From the NCBI GenBank assembly GCA_017517605.1, contig JAFWYQ010000127.1, positions 1 through 42,074 of the forward strand: a stretch of 42,074 nucleotides of DNA, in the 5' to 3' direction. A program made the translations under genes and the position numbers. The DNA comes from Bacteroidaceae bacterium (lineage in GTDB: Bacteria; Bacteroidota; Bacteroidia; Bacteroidales; Bacteroidaceae). Each line of letters begins with the position of its first letter. Position 1 is the stretch's first letter. Shown here piece by piece: positions 34,292 to 42,074 of this stretch. The notes beneath the pieces are model-generated. The model ran no database searches. It was given only the letters and a program-made list of their open reading frames with translations, and was not told the DNA's origin.

Positions 34292-35563
34292 ATGAAACTT
34301 TTATTGTTGGGTAGTGGCGGACGCGAACACGCCTTGGCTTGGAAAATAGCTCAAAGCCCGAAAATCGAGAAACTGTATGTAGCTCCCGGAAATGCGGGCA
34401 CAAGTAACGTAGCCGAAAATGTAGCTATCAAAGGCGATGACTTCGAAGGTATCCGTAAATTTGTCTTGGAAAATGGTATCGACATGGTAGTAGTAGGCCC
34501 CGAAGATCCATTGGTAAAGGGCATCTATGACTACTTCCAGAATGATGAGGAGCTGAAGGCTATCCCCGTCATCGGTCCTTCAAAGGCAGGAGCCGTGCTC
34601 GAAGGAAGCAAGGAGTTTGCCAAGGGATTCATGCAACGCCACGGTATCCCCACGGCCGGCTATCGCAGCTTCACAGGCGAGCAATTGGAAGAGGGACTTG
34701 CTTACCTGGAGACATTGCAAGCACCTTACGTACTGAAAGCTGACGGTTTGTGTGCCGGTAAAGGTGTGCTTATCCTCAACACCTTGGACGAAGCCAAGAA
34801 GGAATTGAAGGAGATGTTGGGCGGCATGTTCGGCAATGCCTCGTCAACCGTAGTGATTGAGGAGTTCCTCAGCGGTATCGAGTGCTCGGTATTCGTACTC
34901 ACCGACGGAAAGAACTACAAAATCCTGCCCGAGGCCAAGGACTACAAGCGTATCGGCGAAAGCGACACAGGATTGAACACCGGCGGTATGGGCTCAGTAA
35001 CCCCCGTCCCCTTTGCCACCAAAGAGTGGATGCAGAAGGTGGAGGACCGCATCATCCGCCCCACCGTGGAAGGTCTGGCTGCTGAAGGAATCGTCTATAA
35101 GGGATTCATCTTCTTCGGTCTTATCAACGTAAAGGGCGAACCGATGGTTATCGAGTACAACGTGCGCATGGGCGACCCCGAAACTGAAAGTGTAATGCTC
35201 CGCATCAAGAGCGACTTGGTGGATCTGTTGGAAGGTGTAGCCGAAGGCAACCTGAATGAAAAAACCTTGAAGTTCGACCCCCGCGCCGCCGTGTGCGTAA
35301 TGCTTGTATCAGGCGGATACCCCGAAGCATACGACAAGGGCTTTGCCATTACTGGTATCGACGAGGTGAATCCCGAAAGCATTGTCTTCCATGCCGGCAC
35401 AACCACTAAGGATGGTCAAGTTGTAACTGCTGGAGGCCGTGTAATTGCCGTCAGCTCTTATGGTGCCGACAAAGCCGAAGCACTGAAACTCTCTTTCGAG
35501 GGAGCCAAGAAAATCCAATTCGAAAAGAAGTACTTCCGTTCGGATATTGGAGCGGATTTGTAA
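34292..35563 (+). CDS. purD: Phosphoribosylamine-glycine ligase
   Basis: Joins glycine to 5-phosphoribosylamine with ATP, the second purine step. The 423 residues have the N-terminal [18 protein letters not shown] nucleotide-type fold, the ATP-grasp region with [11 protein letters not shown] (about 147-157) and the GDPETES metal/phosphate motif (about 291). The [10 protein letters not shown] segment (about 230) is complete. Normal length. It has its own promoter and is followed by a palindromic repeat. Confidence 0.97.
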   Translation: MKLLLLGSGGREHALAWKIAQSPKIEKLYVAPGNAGTSNVAENVAIKGDDFEGIRKFVLENGIDMVVVGPEDPLVKGIYDYFQNDEELKAIPVIGPSKAGAVLEGSKEFAKGFMQRHGIPTAGYRSFTGEQLEEGLAYLETLQAPYVLKADGLCAGKGVLILNTLDEAKKELKEMLGGMFGNASSTVVIEEFLSGIECSVFVLTDGKNYKILPEAKDYKRIGESDTGLNTGGMGSVTPVPFATKEWMQKVEDRIIRPTVEGLAAEGIVYKGFIFFGLINVKGEPMVIEYNVRMGDPETESVMLRIKSDLVDLLEGVAEGNLNEKTLKFDPRAAVCVMLVSGGYPEAYDKGFAITGIDEVNPESIVFHAGTTTKDGQVVTAGGRVIAVSSYGADKAEALKLSFEGAKKIQFEKKYFRSDIGADL

Positions 35564-35573
35564 CTGATTGATT

Positions 35574-35663
35574 CAGTTGACAAGACACAAGTTGACGAGT
35601 TGACAAGGCCATCCGGTACTAATTCCTCGTCAACTTGTCAACTAAAAAAATCCTCGTCAACTT
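35574..35663. repeat. GTTGACAA/GTTGACGA palindromic repeat, copy 4
   Basis: GTTGACAA/GTTGACGA units on the left, TCGTCAAC and TTGTCAAC on the right, centre GGCCATCCGGTACT. It occupies the gap between purD and the membrane-protein gene, up to nine bases before the ATG. Confidence 0.85.
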
Positions 35664-35671
35664 TAACCTTT

Positions 35672-36652
35672 ATGTCCCAACGTCTTCAACAACGTATCAT
35701 CAAATCCAAGATTACCTTTCCTCTGATGGTAATCTTGGCTTTGTTGTTGTGGATAGTTGGCATCGAATGGCCTCTGACAGAGGAAATCTCCTTGACCGGT
35801 TGGTGGGGGACATTCAACCTTCCTGCATGGGTGGTAGAAGGAGGCAATCTGCTACTTTGCTCCGTTGCCGCCTACCTGATGGCCGAATTGAACAACTCCT
35901 ATGCCTTAGTGGGACATCGTTCAACTCTCCACACCTCCTTCCTTCTGCTCTTATGGGTATCTCTACCTTTGTCCTGCCACTCGCTGACCGGCAATTTGTT
36001 CCTTGTCTGTCTGCTATGGAGCATTTTATTCCTCTTCCGTTGTTATCAGGTTGTTTTACCGGGCGAGGTCGCACATCTCTTTTTCTTTATCGGGATTTCC
36101 AGCTTGATACAATTCCCCATTGTAGTGTTTATCCCATTCCTTTATGCAGCTCTATTGATTTTCAAAGCCTTGTCCATCCGAACATTTTGTGCCAGCTTGA
36201 TCGGGTTGCTATTGCCCTATTGGTTGCTGTTTGTCTATGCCTTTTGGCACGGACAGACAGAACTCATCTTTGCTCCATGGCAATCCTTCCGCCAATCATT
36301 CGTATGGGATTATTCCACCATTTCCACCTCCAATTGGTTAACAATGGGATATACCGCCTTGCTTTTTCTGTATAGCGGAAGTTATGTATTGACGAACGGT
36401 CATCGCTATAAGATACGTACTCGTCTGTTCCTCTTCTTCTTGTTCTGGTGGAGTCTCTTCGCCCTGCTTCTGTGGGTTTTGAATCCTTCAGCATGGAGCG
36501 CATTGGCTGCTACTCCCATCATAGGTGTCAGCATTCTGTCAGGGCATGTGTTTGCACATTCGTCCACACGGGTAAGCAACATTCTTTTCCTTGTAGCGTT
36601 GGTATTGTTGATTGTGTTATCTGTTTACGGTAGTGTATGGATGCTTTGGTAG
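35672..36652 (+). CDS. Polytopic inner-membrane protein, unknown function
   Basis: A 326-residue protein starting at 35672 (MSQRLQQRII); the in-frame codons further upstream lie in the repeat. About ten hydrophobic segments span residues 12-320, with short charged loops, and no motif I recognise. The N-terminus is basic (RLQQRIIKSK), consistent with a cytoplasmic start. The last 16 bases overlap the next gene, a DedA/YqaA-like membrane protein, which suggests coupled translation and perhaps a shared membrane task. Confidence 0.75.
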   Translation: MSQRLQQRIIKSKITFPLMVILALLLWIVGIEWPLTEEISLTGWWGTFNLPAWVVEGGNLLLCSVAAYLMAELNNSYALVGHRSTLHTSFLLLLWVSLPLSCHSLTGNLFLVCLLWSILFLFRCYQVVLPGEVAHLFFFIGISSLIQFPIVVFIPFLYAALLIFKALSIRTFCASLIGLLLPYWLLFVYAFWHGQTELIFAPWQSFRQSFVWDYSTISTSNWLTMGYTALLFLYSGSYVLTNGHRYKIRTRLFLFFLFWWSLFALLLWVLNPSAWSALAATPIIGVSILSGHVFAHSSTRVSNILFLVALVLLIVLSVYGSVWMLW

Positions 36653-37089
36653 ATATTCTGTTGCAATACGGCTATGCAGGCATGTTCGTGGCCGCCTTTT
36701 TATCCGGCTCGGTGGTTCCGTTCAGTTCCGAGTTAGTGATGATAGGACTCATCAAGGTGGGTCTCAGTCCGTTGCTTACCATATTGGCCGGCACCTTGGG
36801 CAACACCTTGGGTAGCATGACATGCTATTGGGTAGGTCTTTTGGGAAACATGCGATGGATTGAACGCCTCTTCCACGTAAAACCACACCAGTTGGAGCGT
36901 GCCGAACGCTATGTGCGTGGACGCGGTGCCTGGATGGCATTCTTCTGCTTCCTCCCCGCCTTGGGCGAGGCTTTTGCCATCGTGTTGGGTATGATGCGCG
37001 CCAACGGTTGGCTGGTCTTTCTCTACATGACATTGGGCAAATTGGCCCGCTATGTCCTGCTTGCCTATGCTTCGGAACTGATTTTCTAA
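36637..37089 (+). CDS. DedA/YqaA-like small membrane protein
   Basis: A 150-residue membrane protein related to the YqaA branch of the SNARE-associated/DedA family. An early motif FLSGSVVPFSSELVMIGLI (about 22-40) holds the PxxSE feature, and ARYVLLAYAS lies near the C-terminus. Four or so hydrophobic segments are seen. DedA relatives include lipid flippases for undecaprenyl phosphate and phospholipids, but YqaA-type proteins are uncharacterised. It starts inside the preceding gene (16-base overlap). Confidence 0.82.
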   Translation: MDALVDILLQYGYAGMFVAAFLSGSVVPFSSELVMIGLIKVGLSPLLTILAGTLGNTLGSMTCYWVGLLGNMRWIERLFHVKPHQLERAERYVRGRGAWMAFFCFLPALGEAFAIVLGMMRANGWLVFLYMTLGKLARYVLLAYASELIF

Positions 37090-37130
37090 TTTTGAATTAT
37101 TGTTATTTCAGCACTAATATCGCTATTCCG

Positions 37131-37161
37131 TTGAATATCTCGTTGTTTTTCCGTACCTTTG
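37131..37161 (+). promoter_or_regulatory. Promoter for typA
   Basis: TTG (37131-37133) and TACCTTTG (37154-37161) are 20 bases apart, about 36 bases before the typA ATG. Confidence 0.75.
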
Positions 37162-37197
37162 CCGCGTTTTTAGGTAAAAAGACCATATAAATAAGGT

Positions 37198-38997
37198 ATG
37201 CAAGATATTAGAAACATTGCGATTATTGCACACGTCGACCACGGAAAGACTACATTGGTTGACAAAATGATGCTCGCCGGCCACCTCTTCCGTGGCGACC
37301 AGACAAACGGCGAACTGGTATTGGATAACAACGACTTGGAGCGCGAGCGAGGAATAACCATCCTGTCAAAGAATGTCTCCATCATCTACAAAGATACAAA
37401 AATCAACATCATCGATACCCCGGGACATAGCGACTTCGGTGGCGAAGTGGAGCGCGTGCTCAACATGGCCGACGGATGCATCCTGTTGGTGGACGCTTTC
37501 GAGGGTCCCATGCCACAGACACGCTTCGTGTTGCAGAAGGCTCTGCAAATCGGATTGAAACCCATCGTGGTGGTAAACAAGGTAGACAAGCCCAATTGTC
37601 GTCCCGAAGAGGTGTACGAAATGGTGTTCGACCTCATGTTCAGCCTCAACGCCACGGAGAACCAGTTGGACTTCCCCGTCGTGTATGGTTCGGCCAAGAA
37701 CAACTGGATGGGCGAGGATTGGAAGACTCCCACAGACAACATCCACTACCTGCTCGACCAGATTATCGAACATATCCCTGCCCCCAAGATGCTGGAGGGT
37801 ACACCGCAAATGTTGATTACCTCACTCGACTACTCTTCCTACACCGGACGTATCGCCGTAGGCCGTGTACACCGCGGTACACTCACCGAGGGCATGAACA
37901 TCACCCTCTCGCATCGCGACGGTAGCCAGACACGTAGCAAGATAAAGGAGTTGCATACCTTTGAGGGCCTTGGCCGCAAGCGTGTGGAGAGTGTCAGCTC
38001 GGGCGACATCTGCGCCATTGTAGGATTGGAAAACTTTGAAATCGGCGACACCATCTGCGACTTCGAAAATCCCGAACCCTTGCCCACCATCGCCATCGAC
38101 GAACCCACCATGAGCATGGTGTTCACCATCAACGACTCTCCCTTCTTCGGCAAGGAAGGCAAGTTCGTCACCAGCCGCCACATCCACGACCGTCTGATGA
38201 AGGAGTTGGACAAGAACCTGGCTCTGCGTGTACAGAAGGACGAGACTACCGACAAATGGACCGTCTTCGGTCGCGGTGTGCTCCACCTCTCGGTACTCAT
38301 CGAGACCATGCGCCGCGAAGGCTACGAACTACAGGTGGGACAACCCCAGGTTATCTACAAGACCATCAACGACACACGTTGCGAACCCATCGAGGAGTTG
38401 ACCATCAGTGTCCCCGAGGAATATGCCAGCAAAATGATTGATATGGTCACCCGCCGCAAGGGCGAGCTCACCTCCATGGAGACGGCAGGCGACCGTGTGA
38501 ACATCGAGTTCAACATCCCTTCTCGAGGCATCATCGGCTTGCGTACCAACGTACTGACCGCTTCGGCCGGAGAGGCCATCATGGCACACCGCTTCAAGGA
38601 ATACCAACCCTACAAGGGCGACATTGAGCGCCGCACCAACGGCTCTATGATTGCCATGGAGACAGGTACAGCCTTTGCCTACGCCATCGACAAGTTGCAG
38701 GATCGCGGTAAGTTCTTCATCTTCCCCCAAGAGGAGGTGTATGCCGGACAAGTAGTAGGCGAACATGCCCACGACAACGACCTTGTCATCAACGTCACCA
38801 AGAGCAAGAAGTTGACCAACATGCGCGCCAGCGGCTCTGACGACAAGGCACGCATCGTCCCTCCCATCGTCTTCTCACTCGAAGAGGCATTGGAATACAT
38901 CAAGGAGGACGAATACGTAGAGATTACTCCCAAGAGCATGCGTATGCGCAAAATCATCCTCGATGAACTGGAGCGCAAGCGGGCAAACAAGCAATAG
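37198..38997 (+). CDS. typA: Ribosome-associated GTPase TypA/BipA
   Basis: A translational GTPase that binds the 70S ribosome, with roles in ribosome assembly and stress or low-temperature growth. The 599 residues start with G1 AHVDHGKT (11-18), then the switch region ERGITI, G3 DTPGHSDFGGEVER (about 73) and G4 NKVDKP (about 127). Domains II and III follow (about 200-480), then a TypA-specific C-terminal domain with GTAFAYAIDKLQDRG (about 490) and TNMRASGSDDK. Normal length. It is separated from the ABC permease by a long hairpin. Confidence 0.97.
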   Translation: MQDIRNIAIIAHVDHGKTTLVDKMMLAGHLFRGDQTNGELVLDNNDLERERGITILSKNVSIIYKDTKINIIDTPGHSDFGGEVERVLNMADGCILLVDAFEGPMPQTRFVLQKALQIGLKPIVVVNKVDKPNCRPEEVYEMVFDLMFSLNATENQLDFPVVYGSAKNNWMGEDWKTPTDNIHYLLDQIIEHIPAPKMLEGTPQMLITSLDYSSYTGRIAVGRVHRGTLTEGMNITLSHRDGSQTRSKIKELHTFEGLGRKRVESVSSGDICAIVGLENFEIGDTICDFENPEPLPTIAIDEPTMSMVFTINDSPFFGKEGKFVTSRHIHDRLMKELDKNLALRVQKDETTDKWTVFGRGVLHLSVLIETMRREGYELQVGQPQVIYKTINDTRCEPIEELTISVPEEYASKMIDMVTRRKGELTSMETAGDRVNIEFNIPSRGIIGLRTNVLTASAGEAIMAHRFKEYQPYKGDIERRTNGSMIAMETGTAFAYAIDKLQDRGKFFIFPQEEVYAGQVVGEHAHDNDLVINVTKSKKLTNMRASGSDDKARIVPPIVFSLEEALEYIKEDEYVEITPKSMRMRKIILDELERKRANKQ

Positions 38998-39019
38998 TAC
39001 ATTTTGCACACAGAGATAC

Positions 39020-39140
39020 AAAAGACACAAGAGGTTCTCATTTTTTAGACAAAAGAACATAAGAACAAAAGACTTTAATTTCTTATGAACTTATGTTCTT
39101 CTGTCAAAAAAAAACAAAAAGAGAACCTCTTGTGTCTTTT
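39020..39140. terminator. Long hairpin between typA and the permease
   Basis: A 20-base arm (39020-39039) is exactly complementary to 39121-39140 (GAGAACCTCTTGTGTCTTTT). Inside, GACAAAAGAACATAAG (39048-39063) pairs with 39090-39105 with one mismatch. T-runs lie next to the arms. It sits between convergent genes, so a two-way terminator is likely; its size also suggests a repeat element. Confidence 0.85.
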
Positions 39141-39174
39141 TCTATTACTTCATTATCGTATATACCAAGTCCTT

Positions 39175-41625
39175 CTACCCTCTTCCTTTTGCTATCTCAT
39201 CCGCCGGGCGTGCCTTGGCCGTCTTCCACACGCGCCAGCCGACGCAGAGGGCCACGAGCAGGGCCACGGCCATGAAGATGCCGACGTAAATCCACCAAGG
39301 GATGGAGGTCTGCACCACATATTGCTCCAGCCACGGCTTCATGCAGGCATAGCCGATGGGGAAGGCCACGAGGGCGGCTACTCCTTGCAGCGCCATGTAT
39401 TCAACGATGAACATGTCCAGGATGTCTTTTGTCGTAGCTCCGAACACCTTGCGCACGGCAATCTCTTTGCGCCGTTGCTCACAGGTGAGCATTATCATCG
39501 ACCACACACCGAAGAGGGCGATGAGGATGCAGATGCCTGAAGTGATGGAGAGGAGGAGGCGGAGGTTGTCCTCGGACTTCAGCATATAGTTGTACATCTC
39601 CATCAAATCATTCCATTGATAGTCTTCGTATTTCAACTCCTTCTCCTTGAAGAATGTCTCTACCTTGGTCATCAAAGTCTCCTTCATGTCTGGCTTATAA
39701 CGGAAAAGAATATCAGGTGCAAGAGATGGAATTGGTCTATATTTGTAATACCTCAAGATATAAGGTTCTGACTTTATCAAAGGGGATACATTGTGGAAGT
39801 CTTTGACCACTCCCACAATCTTCTCGTGGTGAATCGATTTCTCTAACGGATTCATCCAACCTGACTGATGGACAAATGCCTCGTTGACCACAATGGCATC
39901 GTATTCACCTTCGTGGGGCCATCTGCCTTGCAACAGTTTCAATCCATAGAAATCAACAATTTCTTCTGATACGGCAGCATGTGGAACCTTCATTTCCTCT
40001 GCCAAATCCGGAAATTTGTTCTTACTCAATACTATGCTTGAAGTTGCGGTTGCAGGATAAATCGTGGAACTATATACAATTAAGGTATCCACTTCGGGAC
40101 ACGAACGGAGGAATTGGATGATACCTTCTTCCATGTGCCTGTCGTCACGACTCATTCTATAATACATTCGGTTCTCGATTTCAAAACCAATATCGCCATG
40201 GCGCAATGCATGCAACTGCTTCAATAGCACCACAGTGCAGAAAATGCAAAGAATGCTGATTCCTATCTGTATGCCCGTGCTGAAATATCTGAAGATGTTA
40301 TACTTGGCAAGTCCTCCCACTCCCGTAATACTGCTTTGTAACGATTGGCGACGGAAGTACCAGATGAAAGGAATGGAGATGAGTATGGAAACCACGAATA
40401 CCAGCACGGTGTACAGCAGTACCTCACGTGCAAAGAATGTTTTGAGTTCTGGCAGAATATCACTACTATAGCTTATAAAGAGCATACTTTGTGCACGTCG
40501 TCCCACTTGCAAATCTGCCAAGGTAAGGAAATCTTCCATCAAACCGAATGTAATAAGTAGACCAAGGAGCAGGGCAAGCACCAACAACAGACCGTATTCG
40601 GTAATGAACTGCACCATCAAATCCCTGCCCGATGCCCCAAACACCGTACGCAAGGCAATCTCCCGTTTGCGGATAAAGAGGCGGTTGATGAACATCGTCA
40701 AGTAGTTCAACAGAGCACACAAAATCAGCAATCCACACGCGATGGAGAAGAGGTAGATATGGTTGAACTTGAATTTAGTACTGTTCTCATACGCAGCATT
40801 GGAATGGTACAGTTCAGTTAATGGAACGATTTTAGGTCTCCAGCGAGAAGGGATAGAACCTAAATATTCCTCTAATGACATAGCTTTGTAATGTTCATAA
40901 TTGAAAAACCTTACCGAATCGAGCTTGGCATTCAGTTTCTCGATGTCAACTTTTGGAGAGACACGCGCCATGATATGTTCGCTTCGGCCAAATTCTTCCT
41001 GGAAATCTGCGGGTCTGCGACTCAGCATGTCAAAATTGAAATTGCTATGCTCACCCCACGAACGAAACACGGCCGATACGGTAAGGGTTTGTTCGTACGT
41101 CAACTTCTCACGAGTGCCACCCATTGATAATGTATGCCTTCCAGTCAATGGCTTTCCTATAGGAGATTCATCCTTCCATAGACGCTTGGCCAACCTGTCG
41201 CTGATAGCTATTTCGTGCTCGTTATGAACAAACGAGGTGGTTCCTTCCAGAATTTCCAATCCGAACAGGTTCACTAAGTTCGTGTCGTTCATCAGCCACC
41301 GCACACAACCAACCCGTTTCCCGTTGATGGAATCAATATAGTTGTTGGTCACATACGTCAAACTTTCCAACTCTGGTACCTCCTGCAATGCACGAATATT
41401 TATACTCTTGGAATTCGTATGCAGCACATATCCTTTATCTTGTGTTACCACATAGATATTCTCCGCATCCCGATGGAACGCATCATACGTCGTTTCATAC
41501 TTTATCCACATGCTTGCAAATGCAAAGCAGGCGAATCCGATGCCTAAACTGACGATGCTGACCAATGATTGCAGGCGGTACTTTTCCAGTTGCTGCCATG
41601 CGAGGCTTAGGTAATGTCGTATCAT
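39175..41625 (-). CDS. FtsX/MacB-type ABC transporter permease
   Basis: An 816-residue permease with two FtsX-like halves. A transmembrane helix (about 20-42) and a periplasmic MacB-like core domain (about 45-280) precede helices at about 290-310, 340-360 and 405-425. A second helix (about 450-470) and periplasmic domain follow, and the last helices are at about 690-710, 735-760 and 780-802. The REIALRTVFGASGRD and RRKEIAVRKVFGATTKD coupling-type segments after the first helix of each half are typical. No ATPase gene is next to it within the window; one may lie beyond either edge. Such permeases export peptides, lipids or antimicrobials or act in signalling. Substrate unknown. Confidence 0.9.
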   Translation of the reverse strand: MIRHYLSLAWQQLEKYRLQSLVSIVSLGIGFACFAFASMWIKYETTYDAFHRDAENIYVVTQDKGYVLHTNSKSINIRALQEVPELESLTYVTNNYIDSINGKRVGCVRWLMNDTNLVNLFGLEILEGTTSFVHNEHEIAISDRLAKRLWKDESPIGKPLTGRHTLSMGGTREKLTYEQTLTVSAVFRSWGEHSNFNFDMLSRRPADFQEEFGRSEHIMARVSPKVDIEKLNAKLDSVRFFNYEHYKAMSLEEYLGSIPSRWRPKIVPLTELYHSNAAYENSTKFKFNHIYLFSIACGLLILCALLNYLTMFINRLFIRKREIALRTVFGASGRDLMVQFITEYGLLLVLALLLGLLITFGLMEDFLTLADLQVGRRAQSMLFISYSSDILPELKTFFAREVLLYTVLVFVVSILISIPFIWYFRRQSLQSSITGVGGLAKYNIFRYFSTGIQIGISILCIFCTVVLLKQLHALRHGDIGFEIENRMYYRMSRDDRHMEEGIIQFLRSCPEVDTLIVYSSTIYPATATSSIVLSKNKFPDLAEEMKVPHAAVSEEIVDFYGLKLLQGRWPHEGEYDAIVVNEAFVHQSGWMNPLEKSIHHEKIVGVVKDFHNVSPLIKSEPYILRYYKYRPIPSLAPDILFRYKPDMKETLMTKVETFFKEKELKYEDYQWNDLMEMYNYMLKSEDNLRLLLSITSGICILIALFGVWSMIMLTCEQRRKEIAVRKVFGATTKDILDMFIVEYMALQGVAALVAFPIGYACMKPWLEQYVVQTSIPWWIYVGIFMAVALLVALCVGWRVWKTAKARPADEIAKGRG

Positions 41626-41640
41626 AATGGCTTAATTAGA

Positions 41641-41764
41641 AGACCCTCCCCCTTGCCCGACCTCCGTCGCATAGAGCACTATGCTCTCCTCGCTACGGCA
41701 CGAATTGATATTTAATCAATTCTCAAGGCCTTGCTACGCCACAAGGAAGTGGAGTGGATGGTCT
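41641..41764. repeat. Imperfect palindrome with inner hairpins
   Basis: Outer ends AGACC and GGTCT enclose GCATAG/CTATGC (41670s) and GAATTGAT/ATCAATTC (41701-41721), the second a perfect eight-base stem. It begins 16 bases upstream of the permease start and may form a structured leader. Confidence 0.55.
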
Positions 41765-41857
41765 GTTGTTGTTAATGATTTATTCTCTTTTCTATTTTTA
41801 CCGTTATAAATAACTGATAATCAACATTTGTTAGTATTCCTTTAGTTTTATCTTACA

Positions 41858-41967
41858 GGCACTACAGTTTCTCTTAAGTGGTACTGCAGTATCTCTTAAG
41901 AAGTACTGGAGTATCTATTAAGAGGTACTGGAGTATCTCTTAAGCGATACTGAAGTATGTATTATGG
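41858..41967. repeat. Five 22-bp tandem repeats
   Basis: Five consecutive 22-base units start at 41858, 41880, 41902, 41924 and 41946. Each contains a TACTGGAGTA-like dyad and most contain TCTTAAGA. They lie about 230-340 bases upstream of the permease. Apart from this array, the palindrome at 41641-41764 and a weak palindrome at 42010-42060, the region 41626-42074 holds no gene. Confidence 0.9.
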
Positions 41968-42074
41968 GGTGCTGTTTCTACTTTCATCTTTTATGTTTTA
42001 GCAGTTGTATTACCCCTCCACTGCAAGCGGTATCTCTTCCTAAGCGAGGGAAGGGGTGATTTTCCGCTAACAAA

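Noticed and set aside
41858-41967. CRISPR array
   Set aside because: The 22-base units are directly adjacent without spacers of constant length, and no cas gene is present.

Overview
The window looks like chromosomal DNA of a Bacteroidales gut-type bacterium (Bacteroides / Phocaeicola / Prevotella relative). The reasons are: TAnnTTTG promoter boxes with a TTTG or TTG element about 19-21 bases upstream at several genes; families typical of the group (GH127 with a Cys-Cys active site, tandem FKBP isomerases, DUF4491, an ATP-grasp purD, a C26-M19 fusion, a large FtsX-type permease); and many palindromic or short-period repeats in the gaps. The genus is an inference. No tRNA, rRNA, CRISPR array, insertion sequence or phage gene was seen.

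Region 1 (1-7.5 kb, all minus strand): a biosynthetic block read right to left as purU, hisH, hisA, hisF, hisIE, ftsE, lysC, lysA. It combines one-carbon control, the second half of histidine synthesis, an ATPase that normally works with FtsX, and the first and last steps of lysine/diaminopimelate synthesis. A promoter lies upstream of purU and a perfect 22-base-pair hairpin lies just past lysA. Region 2 (7.5-17.1 kb, minus strand): fhs, overlapped by four bases by a secreted GH127 arabinofuranosidase; a radical SAM gene overlapping a queuosine-precursor transporter, with a cysteine desulfidase gene upstream; and a full-length DsbD.

Region 3 (17.1-22.4 kb): the least constrained part. It holds an N-terminally lost esterase remnant, a 722-residue secreted protein with three internal repeats and a possible sorting tail, 0.9 kb of palindromic repeats, and a TlpA-like lipoprotein whose CxxC site is gone. 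Region 4 (22.4-30.3 kb, plus strand): pnp, two FKBP isomerases (one apparently cytoplasmic, one lipoprotein), then an Lrp regulator, a small membrane protein, a glutamine-amidotransferase/dipeptidase fusion and a TatD nuclease. Region 5 (30.3-31.5 kb): two tandem outer-membrane barrel paralogues on the minus strand, divergent from the next block. Region 6 (31.6-39.0 kb, plus strand): Xaa-Pro aminopeptidase, gamma-carbonic-anhydrase-like protein, purD, two membrane proteins and typA. Region 7 (39.2-42.1 kb): an FtsX/MacB-type permease on the minus strand with a repeat-rich upstream region.

Most genes are core metabolism and match known families well. The most unusual signals are: (a) the radical SAM gene with a CX4CX2C cluster, fused by overlap to a queuosine-precursor transporter; (b) a dispersed palindromic element built from GTTGACAA/GTTGACGA units around a conserved GGCC..CGG core, four copies; (c) two intergenic arrays with an identical 22-base period but different sequence; (d) a long MITE-like palindrome and a three-hairpin repeat between 20.1 and 20.5 kb; (e) a 56-base identical tract shared by the two barrel paralogues.
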